64,000 nucleotides of DNA from MVYY01 sp012517575 (GTDB lineage: Bacteria; Bacteroidota; Bacteroidia; Bacteroidales; Paludibacteraceae): contig JAVLUG010000013.1 in NCBI GenBank assembly GCA_031629035.1, positions 30,534 through 94,533 on the forward strand, read 5' to 3'. Of this stretch, positions 35,375 to 44,252 are shown one piece after another. The stretch's first letter is position 1. Each line of letters starts with the position of its first letter. Below the pieces are notes generated by a model. The model ran no database searches. It had not been told where the DNA came from and worked only from the letters and a program-made list of their open reading frames with translations. The translations under genes were made by a program, and so were the position numbers.

Positions 35375-37381
35375 TTAAATACCTTTAAAAATTCTGTTTA
35401 TAAATGAAGGTTTATTCTTCTGAATATTATTAGCAGAAATTTTAGTTTTATTGGAAGTATTTTCCTTGCTATTTGGTTGTAACAATTCCTTAATGCTTTC
35501 GGCAATGCCTTCTGCATCAAGTCCCAACATAGCATATAAATCGTCAGGCGAACCCTGTTCTATAAAATTGTCGGGGATGCCAAGTCTTTTAACTTGAACC
35601 GAATAATCGTGGTCGGCAAAAAATTCAAGCACTGAGCTGCCAAAACCGCCTTGTAGTATTCCATCCTCAACGGTCAAAACATGTGTAAATTTTTGTCCTA
35701 TTTCGTGGAGAATATTCTCATCCAAAGGTTTCAGAAATCGCATATCGTAATGAGCAATTGACAGAGAATATTCGTTTTCAACTTTCTCAATAGCTTTTTC
35801 TGCATTTATTGCCATTGTTCCAATTGTTAAAACAGCCAAATCTTCTCCTTCCTTCAAACATTCACCTTTTCCAACTTCAAGCAATTGCATTGGTTTTCTC
35901 CAATCAACTATGGAACCTGCTCCGCGAGGGTATCGAATTACAAACGGGCCCATGTCGGGTTGTTGCGCCGTAAACATCAAATTGCGTAATTCTATCTCGT
36001 TTCGTGGAGCACTAATAGTTATATTGGGAATGCAACGCATATAGGCCAAATCGAACACACCGTGGTGAGTTGGGCCATCGGCACCAACCAAGCCGGCACG
36101 ATCAAGACAAATAACTACCTGCAAATTTTGCAATGCTACATCGTGTATCACGTTATCATAAGCTCGCTGACAAAATGTAGAATAAATATTGCAGAAAGGA
36201 ATCATTCCTTCCTTCGCCATTCCGGCAGAAAATGTTACCGCATGACCTTCGGCTATGCCCACATCAAATACTCTGTCGGGAAATTCTTTTTGCATGATAT
36301 TCATGGAACAGCCACTCAGCATGGCGGGAGAAACGCCGACAATTCTTTCATTATTTTTTGCCAGTTCCAGCAGCGTCTCTCCAAAAACATGTTGAAAAAG
36401 AGGGGGCTCTGAAACAGAATTGGAAGTAGTTTTTTCTCCTGTTTCCACACAGAATTTTCCCGGTGAATGCCATTCGGTTACGGCTTTTTCGGCAGGTTCG
36501 TAACCTTTTCCTTTTTTGGTAAGGCAATGCAGAATTTTCGGACCTTTGTAATCTTTAATTTCTGTGAGAATTCTCACCAATTCATTAACATCGTGTCCAT
36601 CTACCGGTCCAAAATATCGAATATTCAGTCCTTCAAAAAGATTGTGCTGTCGAGTGAGTGCAGCTTTCAGTGCGTTGTTGAAACGAATGATATTGTCTTT
36701 CTTCGATTCATCAATCAAATTCAACCCCTTCAGCATTTTATAAATTTTGTACCTTATTCTGTTGTAAGTCTGAGAAGTTGTAATATCAATTAAATATTCG
36801 GTAATACCACCTTTCAGCGGATCAATAGCCATTTGATTATCGTTGACAATAATCAACAGGTCGTTGATATTTTTACTCATTGATACATTATTCAGTCCTT
36901 CAAAAGCAAGTCCGCCGGTAAGGGCACCATCTCCTATAACTGCAACAATATGTCGGTCTTTTTCATGTTTCAGTTTTGATGCAATGTCCATTCCCAGCGA
37001 TGCAGAAATGGAAGTCGAAGCATGACCGACACCAAAAGCATCATATTCGCTTTCTTTGGGAGAAGGAAACCCGCTGATTCCTTTAAACTCACGATTGGTA
37101 CGAAATTCATTACGACGACCGGTAAGAATTTTATGCGCATAAGCCTGATGACCCACATCCCAAACAATACGGTCGTAAGGAGCATTAAAAACATAATGTA
37201 ATGCCACTGTAAGTTCAATGGCGCCGAGACTGGAAGCCAAATGACCGGGATGTTGAGAAACTTCGTCGATAATAAACGTTCTTAATTCCTGACAAACAGA
37301 GTTAAGCTCTTCTTTTTTGAGAATTTTCAAATCTTTCGGCGAATCGATACGGGATATATATTTAAAGTTTTTATTTTCCAT
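35375..37381 (-). CDS. dxs: 1-deoxy-D-xylulose-5-phosphate synthase
   Basis: The thiamine diphosphate motif is IGDGALTGGLAFEGLNN with IIVNDNQMAI. The catalytic Glu lies in AEGHAVTFSAGMA, and DRAGLVGADGPTHHG is a DXS signature. It condenses pyruvate and glyceraldehyde 3-phosphate, the first step of the methylerythritol phosphate route to isoprenoids. At 668 residues it is longer than the usual 620-640: the last 35 residues after KELLQP are a polar Lys/Asn/Ser tail with no known domain. It heads dxs-trkA-trkH. Confidence 0.95.
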   Translation of the reverse strand: MENKNFKYISRIDSPKDLKILKKEELNSVCQELRTFIIDEVSQHPGHLASSLGAIELTVALHYVFNAPYDRIVWDVGHQAYAHKILTGRRNEFRTNREFKGISGFPSPKESEYDAFGVGHASTSISASLGMDIASKLKHEKDRHIVAVIGDGALTGGLAFEGLNNVSMSKNINDLLIIVNDNQMAIDPLKGGITEYLIDITTSQTYNRIRYKIYKMLKGLNLIDESKKDNIIRFNNALKAALTRQHNLFEGLNIRYFGPVDGHDVNELVRILTEIKDYKGPKILHCLTKKGKGYEPAEKAVTEWHSPGKFCVETGEKTTSNSVSEPPLFQHVFGETLLELAKNNERIVGVSPAMLSGCSMNIMQKEFPDRVFDVGIAEGHAVTFSAGMAKEGMIPFCNIYSTFCQRAYDNVIHDVALQNLQVVICLDRAGLVGADGPTHHGVFDLAYMRCIPNITISAPRNEIELRNLMFTAQQPDMGPFVIRYPRGAGSIVDWRKPMQLLEVGKGECLKEGEDLAVLTIGTMAINAEKAIEKVENEYSLSIAHYDMRFLKPLDENILHEIGQKFTHVLTVEDGILQGGFGSSVLEFFADHDYSVQVKRLGIPDNFIEQGSPDDLYAMLGLDAEGIAESIKELLQPNSKENTSNKTKISANNIQKNKPSFINRIFKGI

Positions 37382-37403
37382 TTTTTGAGATTATGATTGT
37401 GCA

Positions 37404-37411
37404 CAAAAATA
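37404..37411 (-). promoter_or_regulatory. Candidate dxs promoter -7 element
   Basis: TATTTTTG on the minus strand fits TAnnTTTG and lies 23 nt upstream of the dxs ATG. No -33 match at the right spacing. Confidence 0.4.
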
Positions 37412-37580
37412 ATACATTTTTTAATGCTTGATGCTTTTTAAACAAATAATTTATTGACTTTTATTTACCGGGTTTATTTGAAAAATAACTTTATACACAA
37501 AAAAATTAAAGGCTAAAAAATTATTCTTTTGTATTTTACGGCAAGTTAATCTGACAAATTGAAAAAAAATATGGATTTTT

Positions 37581-37611
37581 TTTGATAAAGTAATTTTTTC
37601 ATTTATCTTTG
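37581..37611 (+). promoter_or_regulatory. Promoter of the ilv operon
   Basis: TTTG (37581-37584) and TATCTTTG (37604-37611) are separated by 19 nt, an exact match to the Bacteroidota housekeeping promoter. The transcript would start near 37618, about 16 nt before the leader peptide. Confidence 0.8.
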
Positions 37612-37633
37612 CACCGAAATTCAATTTTGAAGA

Positions 37634-37699
37634 ATGATGTATCGGAAAAATAATTTTGTAGGAATCGTCGTGCTACTTTTGGTCCACAGTCAAAGGTGA
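37634..37699 (+). CDS. ilv operon leader peptide
   Basis: This is a 21-residue ORF starting with two Met codons. Its core reads GIVVLLLV, encoded at 37661-37684: three Val, three Leu and one Ile among eight residues, all products of the downstream pathway or its branch. The stop codon TGA (37697-37699) lies inside the first arm of the antiterminator. It sits between a consensus promoter and an intrinsic terminator. It is too short for usual gene finders. The role is inferred: ribosome stalling at these codons when branched-chain aminoacyl-tRNA is scarce would allow readthrough into ilvD. Confidence 0.82.
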   Translation: MMYRKNNFVGIVVLLLVHSQR

Positions 37700-37780
37700 G
37701 GATGGTTCTTACTATTTTTTTTCATTAAAAAACATAACATGAAACCTTTCTCACCATAGAAGAGAAAGGTTTTTCTGTTT
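37695..37780 (+). promoter_or_regulatory. Transcription attenuator of the ilv operon
   Basis: The terminator is AAACCTTTCTC (37742-37752) paired with GAGAAAGGTTT (37762-37772), an 11-base perfect stem followed by TTCTGTTTTT. A competing antiterminator pairs GGTGAGGATGGTT (37695-37707) with AACCTTTCTCACC (37743-37755): 12 of 13 positions pair, one as G-U. It takes up nearly the whole 5' arm of the terminator. The first antiterminator arm overlaps the leader stop codon, so a ribosome finishing the peptide would block it and let the terminator form. A ribosome stalled on the Leu/Val codons would leave it free. Confidence 0.85.
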
Positions 37781-37878
37781 TTATTGAATTTGTCTTTTTT
37801 ATAAAGAAAAGGAAAAAAGAACGGCTATATAACCGCTTTAAAATCAGCAAGTAGTAATAAATATAAATAATTTTTTCA

Positions 37879-39744
37879 ATGGAAACTTCAATAAACAGTT
37901 CGAAAGAGCAGTCGATGATAAAAAGATTGAGAAGTACAACGAGCACTTCCGGAAGAAGAATGGCCGGAGCACGAGCCTTGTGGCGAGCTGCCGGCATGAA
38001 GAATGAACAAATGGGAAAACCTGTGATTGCAATAGTCAATTCTTTTACTCAGTTTGTTCCGGGGCATGTTCACCTACACGAAATTGGTCAGAAAATAAAA
38101 GCTGAAATAGAAAAACTTGGCTGTTTTGCAGCAGAATTTGACACCATAGCCATTGATGATGGAATAGCCATGGGGCATGACGGAATGCTTTACTCCCTGC
38201 CTTCACGCGATTTGATTGCCGACAGTGTGGAATACATGATCAATGCTCACAAGGCAGATGCCATGATTTGCATCAGCAATTGCGACAAAATTACTCCGGG
38301 TATGTTAATGGCTGCCATGCGATTAAATATTCCTACTGTTTTTGTGTCCGGTGGGCCCATGGAAGCCGGCGAGCTGGATGGTGTACAGCTCGATTTGATT
38401 GATGCAATGGTGCAGTCGGCCGATGATTCGATTCCCGACGAACAAATTCAAAGAATTGAAAATGCTGCGTGTCCTACCTGTGGGTCTTGTTCAGGAATGT
38501 TTACCGCCAACTCGATGAACTGTTTGACTGAAGCCATTGGGCTGGCACTTCCGGGAAACGGAACGGTTGTGGCAACGCATGTCAATCGTGAAAAATTATT
38601 TTTAAATGCAGCCAAACTGATTGTTGAGAATGCCTACAAATATTATCGGGATGGTGATGATTCCGTTCTTCCCCGCTCCATAGCCACGCGCGAAGCTTTT
38701 CTTAATGCCATGAAACTGGATATTGCCATGGGAGGCTCTACCAATACGGTTTTACACTTGCTGGCTATTGCCCACGAAGGTGAAGTAAATTTTACAATGG
38801 ATGATATTGATGAACTTTCACGTCAAACTCCTTGTTTATGTAAAGTAGCACCAAACACCCAGAAATATCATATTCAGGATGTCAATCGAGCAGGAGGAAT
38901 TTTGGGAATACTGGCAGAACTTAGTCGTGGAGGATTAATTGATACCAATGTTCGACGCATTGATGGAATGACTTTGAAAGAAGCTATTCAAAAATATGAT
39001 ATTACGTCGCCTCACGTGTCGGCAGAAATAGTGCAGCTCTATAAAAGTGCTCCGGCCAACCGGTTTAATCTGGTAATGGGTTCACAAAATTCTTATTATA
39101 AGGATTTGGATACCGACAGGGCAAACGGCTGTATTCGCGATATGGATCATGCTTATACCATAGATGGAGGACTTGCAGTTTTGAAAGGAAATTTGGCTCA
39201 GGATGGATGTGTTATTAAAACTGCCGGCGTGGATGAAAGTATTTGGAAATTTACCGGCCCAGCTAAAGTATTTTCGTCGCAAGATGCAGCTTGCGATGGG
39301 ATTTTGGGTGGAAAAGTTGTTGCGGGAGACGTAGTGGTCATTAATTTTGAAGGACCAAAAGGAGGTCCGGGAATGCAGGAAATGCTTTATCCGACTTCTT
39401 ATATCAAATCGCGTCACTTGGGAAAAGAATGTGCGTTGATTACCGATGGAAGATTTTCAGGTGGAACTTCGGGACTCTCTATCGGCCATGTTTCTCCGGA
39501 AGCTGCAGCGGGTGGAAATATAGCATTGTTACGCGATGGCGACATTATAGAAATAGATATTCCAAATCGCACCATACAGGTAAAAATCAGCGATGAAGAA
39601 TTGGAAAAACGTCGTCAGGAAGAGTTGTCGAGAGGAAAAGAAGCTTTCACACCCAAAGACCGTCAGCGTTCAATTTCCAAAGCACTAAAAGCTTATGCTT
39701 CGATGGTGAGTTCGGCTGATAAAGGTGCAGTACGGTTAATATAA
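37879..39744 (+). CDS. ilvD: Dihydroxy-acid dehydratase
   Basis: The protein matches the IlvD family throughout: GRRMAGARALWRAAGM, AIDDGIAMGHDGMLYSLPSR, the cluster ligand in SNCDKITPGM (Cys135) and CPTCGSCSGMFTANS. It dehydrates 2,3-dihydroxy acids to the oxoacid precursors of valine and isoleucine and contains an iron-sulfur cluster. Two starts are possible: the ATG at 37879, or the internal ATG at 37918 that begins right at the conserved KRLRSTTST. I keep the first, giving 621 residues. It is the first structural gene after the attenuator. Confidence 0.95.
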   Translation: METSINSSKEQSMIKRLRSTTSTSGRRMAGARALWRAAGMKNEQMGKPVIAIVNSFTQFVPGHVHLHEIGQKIKAEIEKLGCFAAEFDTIAIDDGIAMGHDGMLYSLPSRDLIADSVEYMINAHKADAMICISNCDKITPGMLMAAMRLNIPTVFVSGGPMEAGELDGVQLDLIDAMVQSADDSIPDEQIQRIENAACPTCGSCSGMFTANSMNCLTEAIGLALPGNGTVVATHVNREKLFLNAAKLIVENAYKYYRDGDDSVLPRSIATREAFLNAMKLDIAMGGSTNTVLHLLAIAHEGEVNFTMDDIDELSRQTPCLCKVAPNTQKYHIQDVNRAGGILGILAELSRGGLIDTNVRRIDGMTLKEAIQKYDITSPHVSAEIVQLYKSAPANRFNLVMGSQNSYYKDLDTDRANGCIRDMDHAYTIDGGLAVLKGNLAQDGCVIKTAGVDESIWKFTGPAKVFSSQDAACDGILGGKVVAGDVVVINFEGPKGGPGMQEMLYPTSYIKSRHLGKECALITDGRFSGGTSGLSIGHVSPEAAAGGNIALLRDGDIIEIDIPNRTIQVKISDEELEKRRQEELSRGKEAFTPKDRQRSISKALKAYASMVSSADKGAVRLI

Positions 39745-39806
39745 AAAAATGATTTTTTTCATTTCAAAATAGTTTATTATTTGATTCAAAGATTCCAAAC
39801 GAAAAC

Positions 39807-39812
39807 AGGAGG
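39807..39812 (+). promoter_or_regulatory. Strong Shine-Dalgarno site for ilvB
   Basis: AGGAGG lies nine bases before the ATG at 39822. Few genes in the window have such a site, so ilvB may need higher translation than its neighbours. Confidence 0.65.
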
Positions 39813-39821
39813 AATAAAAAT

Positions 39822-41507
39822 ATGAAAATGACAGGTTCAAAAGCATTGATAGAATCTTTGCTGCAAGAAGGAGTAGAAACCATATTCGGATATCCGGGCG
39901 GAGCCATTTTGCCCGTTTTTGATGCTTTATACGATTACGACAAGCAAGTGAATCATATTCTTACACGCCACGAGCAGGGCGCTGCCCATGCAGCCGAAGG
40001 ATATGCACATGTTTCGGGAAAAGTAGGCGTTTGCCTGATAACTTCGGGCCCGGCAGCAACCAATGCCATTACCGGTATCAGTGATGCCATGCTCGACAGT
40101 GTTCCGCTGGTAGTCATTACCGGACAAGTTGGAGCAAGTTTGCTTGGCACGGATGCTTTTCAGGAAATTGATGTAATAGGCATTACACAACCCATAACAA
40201 AATGGTCGTATCAAATTCGCAGAGCCGAAGACGTGGCATGGGCAGTAGCTCGCGCTTTTTATATAGCTTCTACCGGGCGTCCGGGTCCTGTGGTACTCGA
40301 TTTTACTAAAAATGCCCAGTCGGAAGAAGTAGATTTTCAATACAAACCCTGTAAATTTATCCGCAGCTATATTCCTGTCCCTGAAGTTAATATTTCGCAA
40401 TTAGAAAAAGCTGCCGAGTTGATAAATGCTGCCAAAAAACCTTTTGCGGTGGTAGGTCATGGCGTGATTCTCGGTCAGGCAGAAAAAGATTTAATGGAAT
40501 TATTGGAAAAAGCCGATATTCCCGCCGCATGGACTTTACTGGGTGCATCGGCCATGCCTTCAGACTTTCGACTGAATAAAGGATTTGTAGGAATGCACGG
40601 GAATGTTGCTCCCAATATGAAAACCAATGAATGTGATGTGCTTATTGCCATTGGAATGCGTTTTGATGATCGCGTAACTGGCGATTTGAAAACGTATGCC
40701 AGTCAAGCCAAAGTGATTCATATCGATATTGATGCAGCCGAACTAAATAAAAATTTGAAGGTTGAAGTGCCGGTACTGGGTTCGGCAAAGGATGTGCTAC
40801 CGGCTTTGACTAAACTGGTTAAACCGGCCCGACATACCGAATGGATCGATTCCTTTGAAATTTATAAAAACACGGAATATGAAAAAGTAATTGAACGCGA
40901 AGTATTTCCAAAAAGTGGAAAAATTACGATGGGAGAAGTTATCAACAAAGTATCGGAAGCAACGCGCCACAATGCAATTTGCGTTACCGATGTGGGACAA
41001 AATCAAATGGCCGCAGCTCGATATTTTAAATTCTCACAAACCAGAAGTTTAATAACTTCCGGGGGGCTGGGTACAATGGGCTTTGGACTTCCGGCAGCTA
41101 TTGGTGCAAAAATTGCTTCTCCCGACCGAACAGTTTGTCTATTTGCCGGCGATGGAGGTTTCCAAATGACTATCCAGGAACTGGGAACCATCATGGAAAA
41201 CAATATCGGCGTAAAAATGATTGTGCTCGACAATCAGTTTTTAGGCATGGTGCGTCAGTGGCAAGAATTATTTTACGAAGAGCGCTACTCTTTCACTAAA
41301 ATGAAAAATCCCGATTTCGTGGCTATCGGGAAGGCTTACAATATCAATGGAAGATTGGTAAACGAACGGGAAGAACTGGATGATGCCATTGCCGAAATGC
41401 TGAAAGACGACAATCCTTACCTGCTGGTAGTAAATGTTGAAAGAAAAGGAATGGTTTACCCCATGATACCGGCCGGAACAAGTGTAACCAACATTATTCT
41501 GGAGTAA
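39822..41507 (+). CDS. ilvB: Acetolactate synthase large subunit
   Basis: The N-terminal domain has FGYPGGAILPVFDALY and the catalytic Glu in RHEQGAAHAAEGYA. The C-terminal thiamine diphosphate motif is AGDGGFQMTIQELGTI with LDNQFLGMVRQWQ. The long conserved acetohydroxyacid synthase segment GFGLPAAIGAKIA is present. It joins two pyruvates, or pyruvate and 2-oxobutanoate, using thiamine diphosphate, magnesium and FAD. The 561 residues are normal. The regulatory subunit gene follows after 64 bases. Confidence 0.95.
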   Translation: MKMTGSKALIESLLQEGVETIFGYPGGAILPVFDALYDYDKQVNHILTRHEQGAAHAAEGYAHVSGKVGVCLITSGPAATNAITGISDAMLDSVPLVVITGQVGASLLGTDAFQEIDVIGITQPITKWSYQIRRAEDVAWAVARAFYIASTGRPGPVVLDFTKNAQSEEVDFQYKPCKFIRSYIPVPEVNISQLEKAAELINAAKKPFAVVGHGVILGQAEKDLMELLEKADIPAAWTLLGASAMPSDFRLNKGFVGMHGNVAPNMKTNECDVLIAIGMRFDDRVTGDLKTYASQAKVIHIDIDAAELNKNLKVEVPVLGSAKDVLPALTKLVKPARHTEWIDSFEIYKNTEYEKVIEREVFPKSGKITMGEVINKVSEATRHNAICVTDVGQNQMAAARYFKFSQTRSLITSGGLGTMGFGLPAAIGAKIASPDRTVCLFAGDGGFQMTIQELGTIMENNIGVKMIVLDNQFLGMVRQWQELFYEERYSFTKMKNPDFVAIGKAYNINGRLVNEREELDDAIAEMLKDDNPYLLVVNVERKGMVYPMIPAGTSVTNIILE

Positions 41508-41571
41508 TTCGTTAAAGAAATTTCTATTATCTAACTTCAGAGATTTATTAGCTTTTTTAAAACTTTGCATT

Positions 41572-42141
41572 ATGGAAAAAACATTATATACCGTTATCAT
41601 TTTTTCGGAAAATACGGTTGGCGTACTGAATCAGATCACCGTTATTTTTACTCGACGTGGATTGAATATAGAAACTCTTTCGGTTTCTCCATCAGCCATC
41701 GAAGGTATTCATAAATTTACGATTACTGTATTTACTACTCAGGATGTTATTGAAAAGGTGGTACAGCAAATCGACAAACGTGTCGATATTCTGAAAGCCT
41801 ACTATAATATTGATGAAGATTTGGTCCATCAGGAAATTGCCTTATATAAAGTTGACACCAGCAAACTTTTGGCTATGGGGTCTATCGAAAAATTAATTCG
41901 AGATTATCAGATTCATGTACTGGAATTGACTGAAAACTGCGTGGTGTTTGAAAAAACGGGTCATTATCAGGAAACGCAAAAACTTTTTGAAGAATTGAGT
42001 TCATCGATTGGCGTTTTGCAATTTATTCGTTCGGGACGAATTGCCATCACCAAGTCGAAAGTGGAACGGCTGAGCGATATGCTCGAAAAAATGATGAAAC
42101 TCGAAGAAAAAGTCAATACCACTTCTGAAACACAAGAGTAA
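41572..42141 (+). CDS. ilvN: Acetolactate synthase small regulatory subunit
   Basis: The first 75 residues form an ACT domain (TVIIFSENTVGVLNQITVIF and RRGLNIETLSVSPS), where valine normally binds for feedback inhibition. The second half (about 80-175) is the ALS_ss_C domain, with LIRDYQIHVLEL and IGVLQFIRSGRIAI. At 189 residues it is near the longer small-subunit type. It activates IlvB and confers feedback sensitivity. Confidence 0.93.
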   Translation: MEKTLYTVIIFSENTVGVLNQITVIFTRRGLNIETLSVSPSAIEGIHKFTITVFTTQDVIEKVVQQIDKRVDILKAYYNIDEDLVHQEIALYKVDTSKLLAMGSIEKLIRDYQIHVLELTENCVVFEKTGHYQETQKLFEELSSSIGVLQFIRSGRIAITKSKVERLSDMLEKMMKLEEKVNTTSETQE

Positions 42142-42186
42142 AATTAAACCTTAAATATCTCTTTAACAACAACTTAAAAAATAGTA

Positions 42187-42912
42187 GTGGAAAAGGAGTT
42201 TTCATATATTTTTAAGATTTATCCATCGAGTGTTGATTTTCAAGGAAAACTCACTGTAGCATCGCTGGTAGAGTTGTTAATGGAAGCGGCGGGTAGACAT
42301 GCTGATGAAAATGGCTTCGGAATGCGACAACTCAACGAATTTAATGCTTCGTGGGTAGTGTTACGACTGGTGCTGGAAATAAACTCTTACCCAGCACAAT
42401 ATGATGAAATTAAAATATCGACATGGATTGAAAAAATTCAGTCCATAAAAACCATACGTAATTTTTGCATCGAAAATGCACAAGGAGAAGTTATTGCCTC
42501 AGCTACTTCCGAATGGATTATGATGGATTTGGCATATCGCAAACCCAAAAATTTGTTTTCATTACAGGGTTTTAAAGATTTTGCAACGGGGAAAGAAAGC
42601 ACTGCGGGAAGATTGGAAAAACTTCATCCCGTAGAGGGTGAGTTGGCTGACAGGCTATCTGTGAAATATAGCGACATCGACATCAATGGTCATGTGAACA
42701 GCATTCGTTACATTCAATGGTTGTGCAATTGTTTCGATTTATCCATTTATCGTGAAAAGAAAATTGTCCGCTTCGAAATTCACTATCTTTCCGAATTATA
42801 CGAAAATGAAGAAATTACGATTTTTCGAGAGGAAAAAGAAAAAAACGATTTTTATTTTGAAATAGCTAACAATACAAAAACAGCTTGTAGAGCGGGAATG
42901 AAATTTATATAA
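42187..42912 (+). CDS. Acyl-ACP thioesterase family protein
   Basis: The protein has two hot-dog folds. The second contains YSDIDINGHVNSIRYIQW, the catalytic pattern (Asn and His) of the acyl-ACP thioesterase family that includes plant FatA/FatB. The start is GTG at 42187; no ATG lies upstream in frame before a stop. It would hydrolyse acyl-ACP to free fatty acid, but its location between ilvN and ilvC suggests a link to branched-chain metabolism. I recall this gene in the ilv operon of other Bacteroidales, so the arrangement is probably conserved. The acyl substrate is unknown. Confidence 0.85.
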   Translation: MEKEFSYIFKIYPSSVDFQGKLTVASLVELLMEAAGRHADENGFGMRQLNEFNASWVVLRLVLEINSYPAQYDEIKISTWIEKIQSIKTIRNFCIENAQGEVIASATSEWIMMDLAYRKPKNLFSLQGFKDFATGKESTAGRLEKLHPVEGELADRLSVKYSDIDINGHVNSIRYIQWLCNCFDLSIYREKKIVRFEIHYLSELYENEEITIFREEKEKNDFYFEIANNTKTACRAGMKFI

Positions 42913-42974
42913 AATCAGTAAATAATTGAAAATAAATAATTTAATCAATAAATAATTTTTTAAAACTAAAAAAA

Positions 42975-44021
42975 ATGGCAGTAATTAATTTTGGCGGTGT
43001 TGACGAAAATGTGGTAACCCGCGAAGAATTTCCTTTGAGCAAAGCTCGTGAAGTACTGAAAGATGAAGTAATTGCCGTAATTGGTTACGGTGTTCAAGGG
43101 CCGGGTCAATCGCTCAATTTGCGGGACAATGGTTTTAATGTCATTGTGGGACAACGCAAAGGTGGCAAAACTTGGGAAAAAGCTGTTGCAGATGGTTGGG
43201 TCCCCGGCAAAACACTTTTCGATATTGAAGAAGCTGCAGAAAAAGGAACCATTATTCAGTATTTGCTTTCGGATGCAGCACAAATAGAAGTTTGGCCGCG
43301 TATTAAACCGTATCTGACCGCCGGCAAGGCCTTGTATTTTTCTCACGGATTTGGCATTACTTTTAAAGATCGTACAGGCATCGTTCCCCCTTCTGATATC
43401 GACGTAATAATGGTAGCACCAAAAGGTTCGGGAACTTCTTTGCGTCGCTTGTTCCTCGAAGGACGTGGATTAAATTCTTCTTACGCTATTTTTCAGGATG
43501 CTACAGGAAAGGCCTTTGACAGAGTTGTAGCACTCGGCATTGGGGTTGGTTCGGGTTATTTATTCGAAACTACTTTTGAAAGAGAAGTGTATTCCGACCT
43601 TACCGGTGAACGCGGGACTTTGATGGGAGCTATTCAGGGACTTCTGTCGGCTCAATATGAAGTGCTCAGGGCACACGGACATTCACCTTCAGAAGCTTTC
43701 AACGAAACAGTGGAAGAATTGACGCAATCGCTGATGCCACTTTTTGCTGAAAACGGGATGGACTGGATGTATGCCAACTGTTCCACTACCGCTCAGCGTG
43801 GTGCGTTGGACTGGATGGGACCGTTCCACGATGCTACCAAACCGGTATTTGAAAAACTTTATAACGAAGTGGCTTCAGGTCGTGAAGCACAACGTTCCAT
43901 CGACGCCAATTCGCGTCCCGATTACAGGGAACGACTCGAAGAGGAATTAAAAGCATTGCGCGAAAGCGAAATGTGGAGAACAGGTGCTGTGGTCAGAAAA
44001 CTACGCCCCGAAAACAATTGA
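42975..44021 (+). CDS. ilvC: Ketol-acid reductoisomerase
   Basis: The N-terminal Rossmann domain has AVIGYGVQGPGQSLNLRDNG. The cofactor loop VGQRKGGKTW has a Thr near the position that often binds the NADPH phosphate. The knotted C-terminal domain has metal ligands in SDLTGERGTLMGAIQGL and later Glu residues. It isomerises and reduces 2-acetolactate. At 348 residues it is a class I enzyme. It is the last gene of the operon and is followed by a strong terminator. Confidence 0.95.
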   Translation: MAVINFGGVDENVVTREEFPLSKAREVLKDEVIAVIGYGVQGPGQSLNLRDNGFNVIVGQRKGGKTWEKAVADGWVPGKTLFDIEEAAEKGTIIQYLLSDAAQIEVWPRIKPYLTAGKALYFSHGFGITFKDRTGIVPPSDIDVIMVAPKGSGTSLRRLFLEGRGLNSSYAIFQDATGKAFDRVVALGIGVGSGYLFETTFEREVYSDLTGERGTLMGAIQGLLSAQYEVLRAHGHSPSEAFNETVEELTQSLMPLFAENGMDWMYANCSTTAQRGALDWMGPFHDATKPVFEKLYNEVASGREAQRSIDANSRPDYRERLEEELKALRESEMWRTGAVVRKLRPENN

Positions 44022-44051
44022 TGCTGATTTGATCAGTAAAATTATTTAAGA

Positions 44052-44093
44052 AAAAAGCCTTGCTCTTTGTCAAATTTCAGAGCAGGGCTTTTT
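44052..44093 (+). terminator. Intrinsic terminator of the ilv operon
   Basis: A 15-base stem, AAAAAGCCTTGCTCT (44052-44066) with AGAGCAGGGCTTTTT (44079-44093), has one G-U pair and a 12-nt loop and ends in T-run. It lies 30 bases after ilvC. Confidence 0.85.
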
Positions 44094-44207
44094 AGTTGGT
44101 AGCAACAAGAAATAATTTATGTCTTATTTGCAACATGGAATGATAAGTTCGAAATAGAAGTGCGAATTTAGCAGAGAGATTTTCATCGGGCTTTGAATAA
44201 AAACCAT

Positions 44208-44215
44208 TATCTTTG
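44208..44215 (+). promoter_or_regulatory. Promoter -7 element of thrS
   Basis: TATCTTTG matches TAnnTTTG and gives a leader of about 30 nt. A TTTG is present but too close (12 nt), so the -33 element is uncertain. Confidence 0.5.
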
Positions 44216-44252
44216 CGAAAAAATTTAAAAACCATTTGTAAGGTTCATAAAC

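Larger units (their letters stand above)
37382..37878. other. Divergent control region between dxs and ilvD
   Basis: This 497-base gap holds a dxs -7 element (37404-37411, minus), a full ilv promoter (37581-37611), the leader peptide (37634-37699) and the attenuator (37695-37780). About 100 further bases lie between the terminator and ilvD, with nothing recognised. Confidence 0.75.

Noticed and set aside
44094..44252. T-box or threonine leader ahead of thrS
   Set aside because: The predicted leader is only about 30 nt and contains no Thr-rich ORF or specifier-type hairpin.
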